DNA from: Alkalihalobacillus pseudalcaliphilus
GTDB taxonomy: Bacteria > Bacillota > Bacilli > Bacillales > Bacillaceae_D
Length of the DNA stretch: 64,000 nucleotides
Assembly (NCBI GenBank): GCA_001038565.1
Contig: LFJO01000006.1
Location: 405,707-469,706, forward strand
Direction: 5' to 3'
Both the position numbers and the translations under genes were made by a program. The notes beneath the pieces were generated by a model. It saw only the letters and a program-made list of their open reading frames with translations. It ran no database searches and had not been told where the DNA came from. Shown here piece after piece: positions 54,025 through 62,309 of the stretch (the first letter of the stretch is position 1; every line of letters starts with the position of its first letter).

Positions 54025-55053
54025 TTAACTACTTTTTAGAACCTTCTCTAAAACTAACTGGTTCTTGTGACCATCTAAAATAGTAGGCACATCTTTATCA
54101 ATCTTATGATGAATGATCTGATTATAAACTTTATTAATGAACGGTAAAAAGGCAGGATAATACGAACTTGCCTCTTGAGATAAGTCCTTTGGTATTTGGA
54201 GGGTGTCATCTAGTAGTTCGACAGTTTCTAAAGAAGTATCATTTCTCCCCATTTGGATATACGTATCATTTTCTAAAATGACCGTTCCTTCGCTTCCAAA
54301 AATCTTCATTGTCGACCCGAAACCATGGTGAATACCTGAAATCAACTGAATTGAGAAAGTACTGCCCTTTTCTGTTTGACCATGTAGGAAAAAGGCATCA
54401 TCTGCATCCCTCATCTCCCCTGCTCCAAACGGAACATGCGTATGCAGTAAACCGTTAATAGAATGAACCTCATCCTGTAGTAACCACCTTAAGCAGTCAA
54501 TCATATGTGTTCCTATGGCACCAAACATACCACCAAAATGGCTCTTTTCACCCATCCACCCTAATTTCTTATTTAATAAACGTTGATAATTCGCATAAGA
54601 TATATGGTATTCATAATGAAGAGCTTTGCCTATTTTATGTGTTTGAACTAACTCTTTCACTTTTTGACGTGCAGGGAGAAATCTCCATTCAAAGTCAACC
54701 ATTATAAACCCCTTATACATAGAATTTAATTCTATTAACTTTGCAGATTCATTTGAATTCATCATAAAAGGCTTTTCACATACTACATGTATATCACGCT
54801 CCATAGCAGCTTTCACCATACTAAAGTGATAAATTGGCAGAGAGCTTACAAAAACAAGGTCAAGTTCTTCACATTCGAGCATTATTTCCCAGTCCGTGTA
54901 ATGTGTAGGTCTTTCATTCCAAGACATGAACTCCTGAGGTAATTGATGACGAACCATCGTACAAACAGCCACTAATTCCATTTCTTGATAAGAATGAATG
55001 ATAGGTGCTTGAACCTTTAATCCAAAACCACCACCAATAATGCCAACTTTCAC
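54025..55053 (-). CDS. Gfo/Idh/MocA-family oxidoreductase
   Basis: An NAD(P)-dependent oxidoreductase of about 342 residues. The Rossmann motif VGIIGGGFGLKVQAP is at the N-terminus. VCEKPFMMN carries the conserved EKP, and MFGAIGTHMIDCLRWLL the GxH catalytic segment. AAAGGG at eight bases favours the GTG at 55053. The substrate, usually a sugar or cyclitol derivative, is unknown. Confidence 0.88.
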   Translation of the reverse strand: MKVGIIGGGFGLKVQAPIIHSYQEMELVAVCTMVRHQLPQEFMSWNERPTHYTDWEIMLECEELDLVFVSSLPIYHFSMVKAAMERDIHVVCEKPFMMNSNESAKLIELNSMYKGFIMVDFEWRFLPARQKVKELVQTHKIGKALHYEYHISYANYQRLLNKKLGWMGEKSHFGGMFGAIGTHMIDCLRWLLQDEVHSINGLLHTHVPFGAGEMRDADDAFFLHGQTEKGSTFSIQLISGIHHGFGSTMKIFGSEGTVILENDTYIQMGRNDTSLETVELLDDTLQIPKDLSQEASSYYPAFLPFINKVYNQIIHHKIDKDVPTILDGHKNQLVLEKVLKSS

Positions 55054-55086
55054 AAGAACCACCCTTTCTTTAATTCATTTATTATT

Positions 55087-55416
55087 TCACCAAGGCAGTT
55101 CAGCCAAAAGTTCTTCCTTCCACTCTGAATGGTACCTTATCATTTTACCCGTATCTTTTGCGTATTGTATTTCTTTCTGTGTGCTCGAACCAATATAACC
55201 TTCTATATCTATCACATAGATTTCGTCACTCAACTCAATCTTTTGATAGTGCATCATTTCAAGCATTTTCAACTTATTAGAAGACAAAATAATCCCTTCG
55301 CTATGTTCAAAAAAACCGAGTGATAGTACGATATGACCTTTAAAAGTAAGAGCAGCTTCTACCTCCTTAAATTGTTTCTTAAATTTCGTCGAACCGCATA
55401 AAGTTGTAATAACCAT
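55087..55416 (-). CDS. Nucleoside 2-deoxyribosyltransferase-like protein
   Basis: A protein of about 109 residues with the CGSTKF opening (TTLCGSTKFKKQFKEVEAAL) and the second motif DEIYVIDIEGYIGSSTQKEI typical of small deoxyribosyltransferase-like (DUF4406-type) proteins that act on, or sense, nucleotides. GAGGTGA fixes the ATG at 55416. It stands between an HD hydrolase and an oxidoreductase on the same strand. Confidence 0.7.
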   Translation of the reverse strand: MVITTLCGSTKFKKQFKEVEAALTFKGHIVLSLGFFEHSEGIILSSNKLKMLEMMHYQKIELSDEIYVIDIEGYIGSSTQKEIQYAKDTGKMIRYHSEWKEELLAELPW

Positions 55417-55438
55417 TACCTTCACCTCAATTGAAATT

Positions 55439-56419
55439 TTACGTACTAGAAATTACTCTCACATATACGCCACTTTCTGTTTTTTTACGTGCTTGTTTAT
55501 TCATATTTTTTATTTTATTTGAAAGCGAAGATGCGGGTAAAAGCTCTCCTTCTACGAAAACCGATGGATCAATTAACCTTAGCTTTGTTTTTTGATGAAA
55601 ATGATACAGCTCTTTATTCTCTTCTACTCTTACAGTGCAGTTAAGCTCATTTAATAAAGTGTTCATTTCTTTATCCGTGGATAACTTCATTTTATTCATG
55701 AGAACTTTATCGGTTTTCATAAAATCCTCCATGTCAATAACCCCTTTATCTAAAGCTAATTTCAAACATGTTGATAAGCGTTCATATGCATATAGATTTA
55801 AAGGGTCCATAAAAAAATTGATGACTTCTTTATAATAAGTTTCTACAAACCATTCCGCCGATTCAAGGTCATTTATGTACATGTTTCCTTCTCTTACAAC
55901 AAGGTTGTCCAAAAAGTGCTCTACTTCTTCTTTCGTAATTTCTCCGTATGTAAACATATCCCTTAATGTATAGTCAACACGATCTGCACATAATTCAGGT
56001 GCTGGCTGTTCTAACAATGTCCATTGTGAATCATCATAAAGGATATCTTCATAACGAAACTGATATTTTTCTAATATTTGAGGGATTGGTGAGCTTCTCA
56101 CTACTTCGTTGAAAATAAGTTCGTGATAGTTTTCTTCAGGGTGGTCAAGTACAAAATCTACAACATGTGAAAACGCTGTGTGCGAAACATCGTGTAACAG
56201 TCCAGCAATTTGCTCTTCAATAGAACCACCCATTTTTTTGATTAAAAGCATAACACCAATGGAATGCTCAAAACGTGTTACATTCCATTTCGGATTAACA
56301 AGATAACTTGCCCCACCCTGGTGTATATGCTTTAACCTTTGCATCGGCTCACTTTCAATTAACTCAACCAAGACGTTGTCGATTGTAAATTGGCCGTAGA
56401 TAGGATCATAGATATTCAT
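55439..56419 (-). CDS. HD-domain phosphohydrolase
   Basis: A 326-residue HD-superfamily protein. Metal ligands are visible in RFEHSIGVMLLIKKM and in AGLLHDVSHTAFSHVVDFVL (the HD pair). A later Asp lies in CADRVDYTLRDMFTYGE. The layout resembles dGTPase-like hydrolases, but the substrate is not assigned. AAAGGAGC precedes the ATG. The next gene, a nucleoside-transferase-like protein, suggests a nucleotide-related role. Confidence 0.88.
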   Translation of the reverse strand: MNIYDPIYGQFTIDNVLVELIESEPMQRLKHIHQGGASYLVNPKWNVTRFEHSIGVMLLIKKMGGSIEEQIAGLLHDVSHTAFSHVVDFVLDHPEENYHELIFNEVVRSSPIPQILEKYQFRYEDILYDDSQWTLLEQPAPELCADRVDYTLRDMFTYGEITKEEVEHFLDNLVVREGNMYINDLESAEWFVETYYKEVINFFMDPLNLYAYERLSTCLKLALDKGVIDMEDFMKTDKVLMNKMKLSTDKEMNTLLNELNCTVRVEENKELYHFHQKTKLRLIDPSVFVEGELLPASSLSNKIKNMNKQARKKTESGVYVRVISST

Positions 56420-56434
56420 GAAAAAGCTCCTTTC

Positions 56435-57395
56435 TTAATTTAGATTTAATTTCTTTATAAGTTGAATTTCATCATTCAGGGGTATATTGTTATAACCTAT
56501 TAAAGGAATAGTAGGTTTAATTTCTCTAGCTTTATTAACAGCATCAGGAATGACTTTATTTATTCTATAACCTCTTTTTTGGTAAAACTTTAATGCTCGT
56601 AAGTTATCGTTTGTTGTGATTATTGAGATCCTATCACACCTCCTTTTTATTGCTCTTTCCTCAACCTCACTAATTAACTTGGTTGCAATCCCTCTTTTCT
56701 CTTGTAAACTATTTAAAGAGATAATCTCACATTCTATATCTCTTATTACACAAGTGATTAAACCCACTATCGTTTCTTTTGATTTATAAATGAAACCTTC
56801 CAATTCACTGTAAACATACACTCCAGAAGATACTATTACCTTAGAATCACCCCATTGCTCACTAAAAAAATCTCTTACTAGCTCGTGATTGCTATGATTT
56901 ATAGGTTCAATTCGCTCACAATTATCAAAAGCAATTCCCGTGATATCCTCAATTTGTTGAAAATGATCAAGATCATGTTTGGCTAATCCCTCAAAATAAG
57001 CTAATAATGTCAGGTTATTATTACTAATCGTTATTTCTCCATTCCAGCGATATTCTGGTATTTGATTTATGTGTTCTATTAATTGCTTTCTTACAAAAAT
57101 AAAGATCGACATGATCTCTTTCTTGCTTTCAATACGTGCTTTTTTTGCCGCAATTTGATTCATTTCTTCTACTTCTGGAGCCTTTGGTAAAGGTTTTGCT
57201 GAGAAGAAGTAAGGTTAACCGATTATGAAGAATAAACTCATCCCAAGTTATTAAATGACCAACGACTTCTGCTATCGTCCACTTTCCTATTGAAATTGGT
57301 GACCTCCACTGCTCTTCTGTTAACGCTTCTAATGAGTGAATGAAATTTATCACATCTTGATGATGCTTTAAAACCTGCTCCTTTTTAGTTAGCAT
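56435..57395 (-). pseudogene. DinB-GNAT fusion gene split by a frameshift
   Basis: The first frame starts at 57395 behind AGGAGTGA and encodes a DinB-type N-terminus (IHSLEALTEEQWRSPISIGK, EVVGHLITWDEF), then degenerates to SRSRRNESNCGKKSTY. The overlapping frame supplies the missing continuation (KPLPKAPEVEEMNQIAAKKA, then YFEGLAKHDLDHFQQIEDIT). It goes on into a GNAT acetyltransferase (about the last 150 residues: SLQEKRGIATKLISEVEERA, NLRALKFYQKRGYRINKV). A single-base shift near 57180-57215 would join them. It is either a true frameshift or a sequencing error. Confidence 0.7.
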
Positions 57396-57565
57396 ATTCT
57401 CACTCCTATTCTTTAAGTTATACAAAATATCTACTGATAGTGATGATTTACCTATAAATTTAATCTCATAAATAACTATTACTATTATAATACAAAAAAC
57501 AGAACCTTCTAAATTTAATCATTTAGTAAGCTCTGCTTTCATTGTTTGAAATAGGCATGGCACAT

Positions 57566-58231
57566 TCATTCGTTTTCTAACATTTTATGCGACCCGTCAC
57601 AGTTAGGGTAACGTTTGGACAGGCCACAAATACAATCAGTTAAACCTTTTCCAGCAAAGATTCTTGACAATGATTTTTCAATTCGTGCGGCCTTCGTTTT
57701 TGACTGTTTTGGTTGTGAGAAATGTAGAAGATACGCTCTTTGACGGCCAGGTGTTAAGGCTTCAAAAGCTACTTTTAATTCTGGCATCTCCGTGAACTGA
57801 ATGATTAGTTCCTCCGGGATTTCTATTTCTCTTGTTTTTTTCTTAACAACTAACCCTGCTTTTTCAACCTCAATCGCTTCGTTTATATAGGCTTGAATCG
57901 TTTCTTCTAATCCTAAGATTTGTTCTAGGTTGTTAAACCGTATTTGCCTAGCACCATGAACGTTTTCTGTTTGTTGAATAAGGATTTTTTTGGGATCCTT
58001 TAATAGTTCGCCTTTATGAAACAGTAGAGCACAGTAGTCTTTAAAACCGTGGATTAAGACAATATTTTTCTGATTAAACGTGTAACATGGATGCATCCAT
58101 TTATATTCTTCTTGCACATTGCAAGACAAGATGATTTCTCTTAGTTTGATATATTCTTTCTGCCATTTTTGTGCTTCAGTAGATTCTTGTAAGAACTGGT
58201 CTACTTTTAAATGATTCTTTTTTACCGACAT
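57566..58231 (-). CDS. YdeI-like DUF1801 protein with C-terminal CDGSH iron-sulfur motif
   Basis: A 221-residue protein. Residues 1-197 match the YdeI layout of B. subtilis (EEYKWMHPCYTFNQKNIVLI, HGFKDYCALLFHKGELLKDP, FEALTPGRQRAYLLHFSQPK). The tail CICGLSKRYPNCDGSH has Cys200, Cys202, Cys211 and His215, the exact CDGSH [2Fe-2S] pattern. AAAGGGAG precedes the ATG. The function of YdeI proteins is unknown; the metal motif suggests a redox or sensing role here. Confidence 0.8.
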   Translation of the reverse strand: MSVKKNHLKVDQFLQESTEAQKWQKEYIKLREIILSCNVQEEYKWMHPCYTFNQKNIVLIHGFKDYCALLFHKGELLKDPKKILIQQTENVHGARQIRFNNLEQILGLEETIQAYINEAIEVEKAGLVVKKKTREIEIPEELIIQFTEMPELKVAFEALTPGRQRAYLLHFSQPKQSKTKAARIEKSLSRIFAGKGLTDCICGLSKRYPNCDGSHKMLENE

Positions 58232-58352
58232 AGGATAGACTCCCTTTTATGTGATCATGTAATGAGATGCTACTCGTACTAACTTGTGACGGTTGAACTT
58301 ACCTCCTATTATCTTCTGTATCATTTATTCCATATATCAGTTTTCCTTCACG

Positions 58353-58643
58353 CTACTCTTTAAATGCTAACCCTTTTTCTTCTAGTGCTGCTTTTAGATT
58401 GGGCAAGGAGGCAGGCCCGATTCCATGTAGTTTTAAAATTTCCTTTTCAGTAAAAGTCGACAATGTTTCGACTGTGGTGATGCCTTCATGAATGAATGCA
58501 TTTCGAGCTGGTGATGATAACTTAGCTAAAAAGCCTTCAGTCGGTTTATTTTCTTTATTACAAACAGGACAAGACGTACAACTCGAAGATTTATAATACG
58601 TATGACCTTTACTACATGTTCTTAATGTTTTCGGTGCAGCCAT
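58353..58643 (-). CDS. Zinc-ribbon and helix-hairpin-helix protein (RNAP alpha-CTD-like)
   Basis: A 96-residue protein. The N-terminus has a Cys cluster (TCSKGHTYYKSSSCTSCPVC) likely to bind zinc. The C-terminal half is an alpha-CTD/HhH-like fold (SSPARNAFIHEGITTVETLS, ILKLHGIGPASLPNLKAALE) that usually binds DNA. It lies 32 bases after the reductase gene and may be the last gene of the ArsR operon. The target is unknown. Confidence 0.75.
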   Translation of the reverse strand: MAAPKTLRTCSKGHTYYKSSSCTSCPVCNKENKPTEGFLAKLSSPARNAFIHEGITTVETLSTFTEKEILKLHGIGPASLPNLKAALEEKGLAFKE

Positions 58644-58674
58644 TTTGCAACCACCCTTCTATGAACAATTTTTT

Positions 58675-59379
58675 TTAATATCCGTAAAAACTATCCTTTT
58701 TTATACGTTTCTTTGAAACCTCTTGCTTGATTAAATAATTGGTCATTGATCCCACCATACTTTTGGAACCAGCCACAAAATAGTCACCATTATTTTTATA
58801 CGCTTGAATAAAAGCATCGATTTTTTGATATAAATCATCCCTCGCTTCGAGAAATGAAACCACTATGAATGGTTGATTCGAAGCCATTGTTTGAAACTCA
58901 TCTTGATATAAAAAAACTTTATCAGAGTCTATATAGAGCAAGTGAATGGGATGATTTCGTTGCTCATTCTCTAGCTCTTTCAACATCGCTCGAAATGGAG
59001 TCACGCCAATTCCTCCTGCAATGAGTAAGGTTGGGCGATCTTCTTTTAGATAAAACGCTCCAACCGGACCACTCATACGAATCGTTTCACCTTCTGTTAA
59101 TTCAAGTAACGCTTGTTTAAATTCACTTGGTTGCTCACCGATCTCGGTTGTTATTTGCACATATTCTTCCTTGGCTGAAGAAGAAACCGTAAATGGTTTT
59201 GTTGCACCTTTTATTTTTTTATGAGTAATCGTAAATAAACCGTGCTGCCCCGCTCGCCATGTTATATCTTTTCCCTTTTTAAAGCTGAACGTATACGCTT
59301 TATCTGACTCTTTATAACTCTTAACGAAAGGTAAATCTGTTTTTTTGAAAATCGCCAATGCCTCTTTAAAAAAACTCAT
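58675..59379 (-). CDS. Ferredoxin-reductase-type FAD/NAD(P)H oxidoreductase
   Basis: A flavoprotein of about 234 residues. The FAD domain has WRAGQHGLFTITH and TKPFTVSSSA (the R-x-Y-S/T variant is KPFTVSS). The nucleotide domain has IAGGIGVTPFRAMLKEL and FVAGSKSMVGSM. AAGGGG at seven bases favours the ATG at 59379. It follows the SRPBCC gene by 16 bases in an ArsR-led operon. The electron acceptor is not known. Confidence 0.85.
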   Translation of the reverse strand: MSFFKEALAIFKKTDLPFVKSYKESDKAYTFSFKKGKDITWRAGQHGLFTITHKKIKGATKPFTVSSSAKEEYVQITTEIGEQPSEFKQALLELTEGETIRMSGPVGAFYLKEDRPTLLIAGGIGVTPFRAMLKELENEQRNHPIHLLYIDSDKVFLYQDEFQTMASNQPFIVVSFLEARDDLYQKIDAFIQAYKNNGDYFVAGSKSMVGSMTNYLIKQEVSKKRIKKDSFYGY

Positions 59380-59395
59380 CACATAACCCCTTTTA

Positions 59396-59782
59396 TTATT
59401 CTTCTATTAGTTTTTTCAAGTTGTCTACCATATTAGACCAACCATACTTGGCTCCATGGTAAGCTTGATTCATTTCTTCAAAACCTGCATGCTCAAGATG
59501 TAAGTGCGTCACCTTGCCTTCTTGTTTGAGTGTCCATATCACAACCGTATCAATCGGACCACCAACCCATGTATAAGATAGCTTGTTTGGCTTATCAACA
59601 AGCAGTACCTCACTATGAACGACTAAACCAATCGCCTCATTCCGAAATTGACATTTGTAACCGACAATCGGTCTAAAATTATTCTCCATCACCCATTGTG
59701 CTAATGTCTCCGAATGTGTGAGTGCCTCCCATACCTTCTCAATAGGGCTGTTAAATTGAAAATCTAACTGAAGCTCTGCCAT
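59396..59782 (-). CDS. SRPBCC (AHSA1-type) domain protein
   Basis: A 128-residue START-like hydrophobic-pocket protein (LDFQFNSPIEKVWEALTHSE at the start, YHGAKYGWSNMVDNLKKLIE at the end). Such proteins often form a pair with an ArsR regulator, as here: the genes are three bases apart. GGAGG precedes the ATG. The ligand is unknown. Confidence 0.85.
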   Translation of the reverse strand: MAELQLDFQFNSPIEKVWEALTHSETLAQWVMENNFRPIVGYKCQFRNEAIGLVVHSEVLLVDKPNKLSYTWVGGPIDTVVIWTLKQEGKVTHLHLEHAGFEEMNQAYHGAKYGWSNMVDNLKKLIEE

Positions 59783-59784
59783 GA

Positions 59785-60105
59785 TTATTCCTCCAATATT
59801 TTTTTAAGTAAAAATGCTCGCTCATTCCAAAACTGTTCATAATAAGATAACCAATCCTGTATTTCTTGTAAGGGAGCTGAATTTAATCGATATCTTGTTT
59901 CTCTACCTATCTTTCTGTTTTTTACTAAGTCTGCTTGCTTAAGAATTGTTAAATGCTTAGAAACCGCCGTACGTCCCATATCAAAGTGAGACGTAATTTC
60001 ATATAAAGGCAGTTCCTCAGAATCCGCCAACAGACGTATTAACTTTCTTCTTGTCGGGTCAGCAATCGCGTCATACACATCACGTTCTTTTAAAGCCGTA
60101 TTCAA
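59785..60105 (-). CDS. ArsR-family transcriptional repressor
   Basis: A small winged-helix repressor of about 106 residues (YDAIADPTRRKLIRLLADSE, MGRTAVSKHLTILKQADLVK, GRETRYRLNSAPLQEIQDWL). It has no metal-binding Cys cluster, so it belongs to the SdpR/autorepressor type rather than metal sensors. AGGAGG and seven bases point to a TTG start at 60105. Two palindromes just upstream are likely operators. Confidence 0.85.
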   Translation of the reverse strand: MNTALKERDVYDAIADPTRRKLIRLLADSEELPLYEITSHFDMGRTAVSKHLTILKQADLVKNRKIGRETRYRLNSAPLQEIQDWLSYYEQFWNERAFLLKKILEE

Positions 60106-60130
60106 AGGAAATCCTCCTTCACAAAAATAA

Positions 60131-60172
60131 GACACCTTTTAGTGTCTCAATAATACGACACCTATAAGTGTC
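60131..60172 (-). promoter_or_regulatory. Tandem GACAC palindromes, operator of the ArsR operon
   Basis: GACACCTTTTAGTGTC (60131-60146) and GACACCTATAAGTGTC (60157-60172) are two near-identical inverted repeats 26 bases apart, just upstream of the ArsR start. This is a classical autorepressor site arrangement. Confidence 0.75.
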
Positions 60173-60225
60173 ATGTCAACTTAATAAATATTCTTATTCA
60201 ATACCATCTTCACTTTAAAAAAAGC

Positions 60226-60247
60226 CCTCACTTATGTAAAAGTGAGG
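60226..60247 (-). terminator. Terminator of the Dus gene
   Basis: Minus strand CCTCACTT pairs with AAGTGAGG, then GGC and a run of seven T. Confidence 0.85.
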
Positions 60248-60271
60248 ACCATCTTCATACTAGTAGAAGAG

Positions 60272-61261
60272 CTATTCTTCTAAATTAGTAACACCCGAAT
60301 GACTAGCCATAAACTGATCCAGCATTTCTCGCACTTCATCTGTTGAACTTGTACCCATCAATTCATGTCTCAAAGCACTCGCTCCCTTAAACCCTTTTAC
60401 ATAAATCTTAAAAAAGCGGTGAAGTGTTTTAAATGGGCGCGTTACTAAATCCTTTGAGTATTGATCATAAAGATCAAGATGTAGCCTTAAAAGGTCCAAT
60501 AACTCCTCCCAACTATGATCTTTTGGCTCCCTTTCAAAAGCAAATGGATTTTTAAAAATACCTCGCCCGATCATGACACCATCAATTCCGTATTGTTCCG
60601 CTAACTTCATTCCTGTTTGGTAGTCAGGAATATCTCCATTTATCGTCAAGAGTGTATTCGGTGCAATTCGATCACGTAGCTCCTTAATTTGAGGGATTAA
60701 TTCCCAATGAGCATCGACTTCACTCATTTCCTTTCTCGTCCGTAAATGAATAGAGAGATTCGCAATATCTTGTTTGAAAATATGAGTAAGCCAATCTTGC
60801 CACTCATCGATCTCTGTATATCCTAGCCTTGTTTTAACACTAACCGGCAATCCACCCGCTTTGGCTGCTTGAATAATTTCTGCCGCAACATCGGGACGAA
60901 GAATTAAACCGCTCCCTTTACCCTTAGTTGCTACATTCTTTACAGGGCACCCCATATTTAAGTCGATCCCTCTGAAACCAAGCTCTGCCATGCCAATGCT
61001 CATTTGTCTGAAGTTCTCTGGTTTATCTCCCCAAATATGAGCAACCATTGGCTGTTCATCTTTCGTAAATGTTAAACGACCGCGAACGCTTTGTTCCCCA
61101 TCCGGGTGACAATAACTTTCGGTATTTGTAAACTCTGTAAAAAATACATCTGGTCTAGCTGCTTCACTCACTACATGACGAAAGACCACATCCGTTACAT
61201 CCTCCATAGGAGCCAAAACAAAAAAGGGACGTGGTAATTCATTCCAAAAATTATCTTTCAT
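60272..61261 (-). CDS. tRNA-dihydrouridine synthase
   Basis: A flavin enzyme of about 329 residues that reduces uridines in tRNA D-loops. It opens [20 protein letters not shown]. The catalytic Cys is in [11 protein letters not shown], with FMN and substrate contacts in [21 protein letters not shown] and [14 protein letters not shown] place the start at the ATG at 61261; the frame extends to TTG codons at 61267 and 61273, nearer the GAGAGGG site. It is complete and monocistronic, with a terminator. Confidence 0.92.
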   Translation of the reverse strand: MKDNFWNELPRPFFVLAPMEDVTDVVFRHVVSEAARPDVFFTEFTNTESYCHPDGEQSVRGRLTFTKDEQPMVAHIWGDKPENFRQMSIGMAELGFRGIDLNMGCPVKNVATKGKGSGLILRPDVAAEIIQAAKAGGLPVSVKTRLGYTEIDEWQDWLTHIFKQDIANLSIHLRTRKEMSEVDAHWELIPQIKELRDRIAPNTLLTINGDIPDYQTGMKLAEQYGIDGVMIGRGIFKNPFAFEREPKDHSWEELLDLLRLHLDLYDQYSKDLVTRPFKTLHRFFKIYVKGFKGASALRHELMGTSSTDEVREMLDQFMASHSGVTNLEE

Positions 61262-61429
61262 TTTCAAACTCAAACCCTCTCAATAAAAATAGAGCCTTAA
61301 CCGCAAAATTAAGGCGACATTCTATTACTTTTTTCACTTATACCATGCTTTCCACCTAATGATCAACCTTTAACCAATTAATCATAATTCAGATTAACAT
61401 AGAATTCCATCTGTGTATTACTTACAGTA

Positions 61430-61775
61430 GAAACCTTTACATGGCATATAAAACCCACATAACTGTGCCCGACTTCGCCACCAATAAAGATGAAAGTATT
61501 GTTTGGCTTTTTAACTGTTTGCATTTCATTCAATTCGTTTTGTTTATTTTCATTTTAAATGAATGGTGTTGGATTGTTTTTTTGAACTTAAGAATTAGTG
61601 GTAACCCAAGCGGGCGAGTTATGCGAAGGCTCCCGCGGGACGCAGTGGCGGGCTGAAATCCACTAGCGAAGCTAGTTAGTTCAGTGCCACCCCGCAGGAC
61701 GCGGAGCATAATTTTCGGTAGCGACGAGCAACGCTCCATGTTCGCACTAACTTTCATATAAAACTTCCATGGACT
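61430..61775 (-). repeat. Mosaic repeat, copy 7a (module A end, module C, reversed)
   Basis: 61436-61500 reversed is the module A end (TTTCATCTTTATTGGTGGCG, TATGTGGGTTTTATATG). 61600-61762 reversed is a full module C: GAAAGTTAGTGC, GCTACCGAAAATTATGCTCC and a GC-rich core with CTAGC/GCTAG and CCTGCGGGG/CCCGCGGGA stems. The boundary AACTTTCATATAAAAC is at about 61748-61763. Confidence 0.75.
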
Positions 61776-61840
61776 TGCTAAGCAACATTCACCAATAAAC
61801 ATGAAAGTCATCTTTCACCATGTTAACAAAACAAAAAGGT

Positions 61841-61879
61841 TGTGCAGATACGGACACCAAACTTAGGAGTATCTGCACA
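61841..61879. repeat. Perfect 11-bp hairpin related to the 41.3 kb repeats
   Basis: TGTGCAGATAC (61841-61851) pairs perfectly with GTATCTGCACA (61869-61879) around CCAAAC-containing loop bases. The same arms occur at 41303-41337. 61880-61979 shows nothing else. Confidence 0.65.
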
Positions 61880-61979
61880 AAGACCATTCTTCATGGATAG
61901 TTACGACTTCTTAACCTGTGGATACGTTTACAACTAGTCCTCTCCAAATATATAAGTAGGGTTTCAATCTTTAACTGGT

Positions 61980-62216
61980 AGCTTTTCATTCATAAACGGT
62001 TTTGAGGATTCTCACACTTTACCGTAGCCCCGCCACTTTTTAGGAAAGAGGTCGCAAGAGCTTTCTAAAAAGATTCAGCTCACCGCACAACCAGCCACCA
62101 CCAACACAGAAAATGTGTAGTATTCCATCAGGATTAGTATCCAAAAACAAAGACCGAAAGGTCACGTTAACTTAGGAAATGAGCGCCACCCAGGTAACTT
62201 TCATATAAAAGTATTT
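61980..62216 (-). repeat. Mosaic repeat, copy 7b (module B, reversed)
   Basis: It matches 28.65-29.02 kb closely: AACTGGTAGCTTTTCATTCA, TAAACGGTTTTGAGGATTCT, the CTTTTTAGG hairpin, CACCGCACAACCAGCCAC, and ATCAGGATTAGTATCC. The hairpin insert and flanking GGTCC segment are deleted (GTATCC joins directly to AAAAACAAAGACC). It ends at the boundary AACTTTCATATAAAAG. Confidence 0.85.
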
Positions 62217-62257
62217 TAACAAGAGAAACTTACAACTACATTCATAATACAATAAAA

Positions 62258-62303
62258 ACTGAGTCACAAAGGCGTACATAACGCCCTTATAACTCAGCTT
62301 TGA
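62258..62303 (-). terminator. Strong terminator of the TasA-like gene
   Basis: Minus strand CTGAGTTATAAGGGCGT pairs, with small mismatches, with ACGCCTTTGTGACTCAG, then TTTTTATT. Confidence 0.85.
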
Positions 62304-62309
62304 TATCAA

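Noticed and set aside
61441-61811. Frames at 61441-61656 and 61530-61811
   Set aside because: They cover reversed module C and its flanks, with no ribosome site.
5507-62216. Insertion sequences or prophage as source of the repeats
   Set aside because: No transposase, integrase or phage gene is encoded in or beside any copy in this window.
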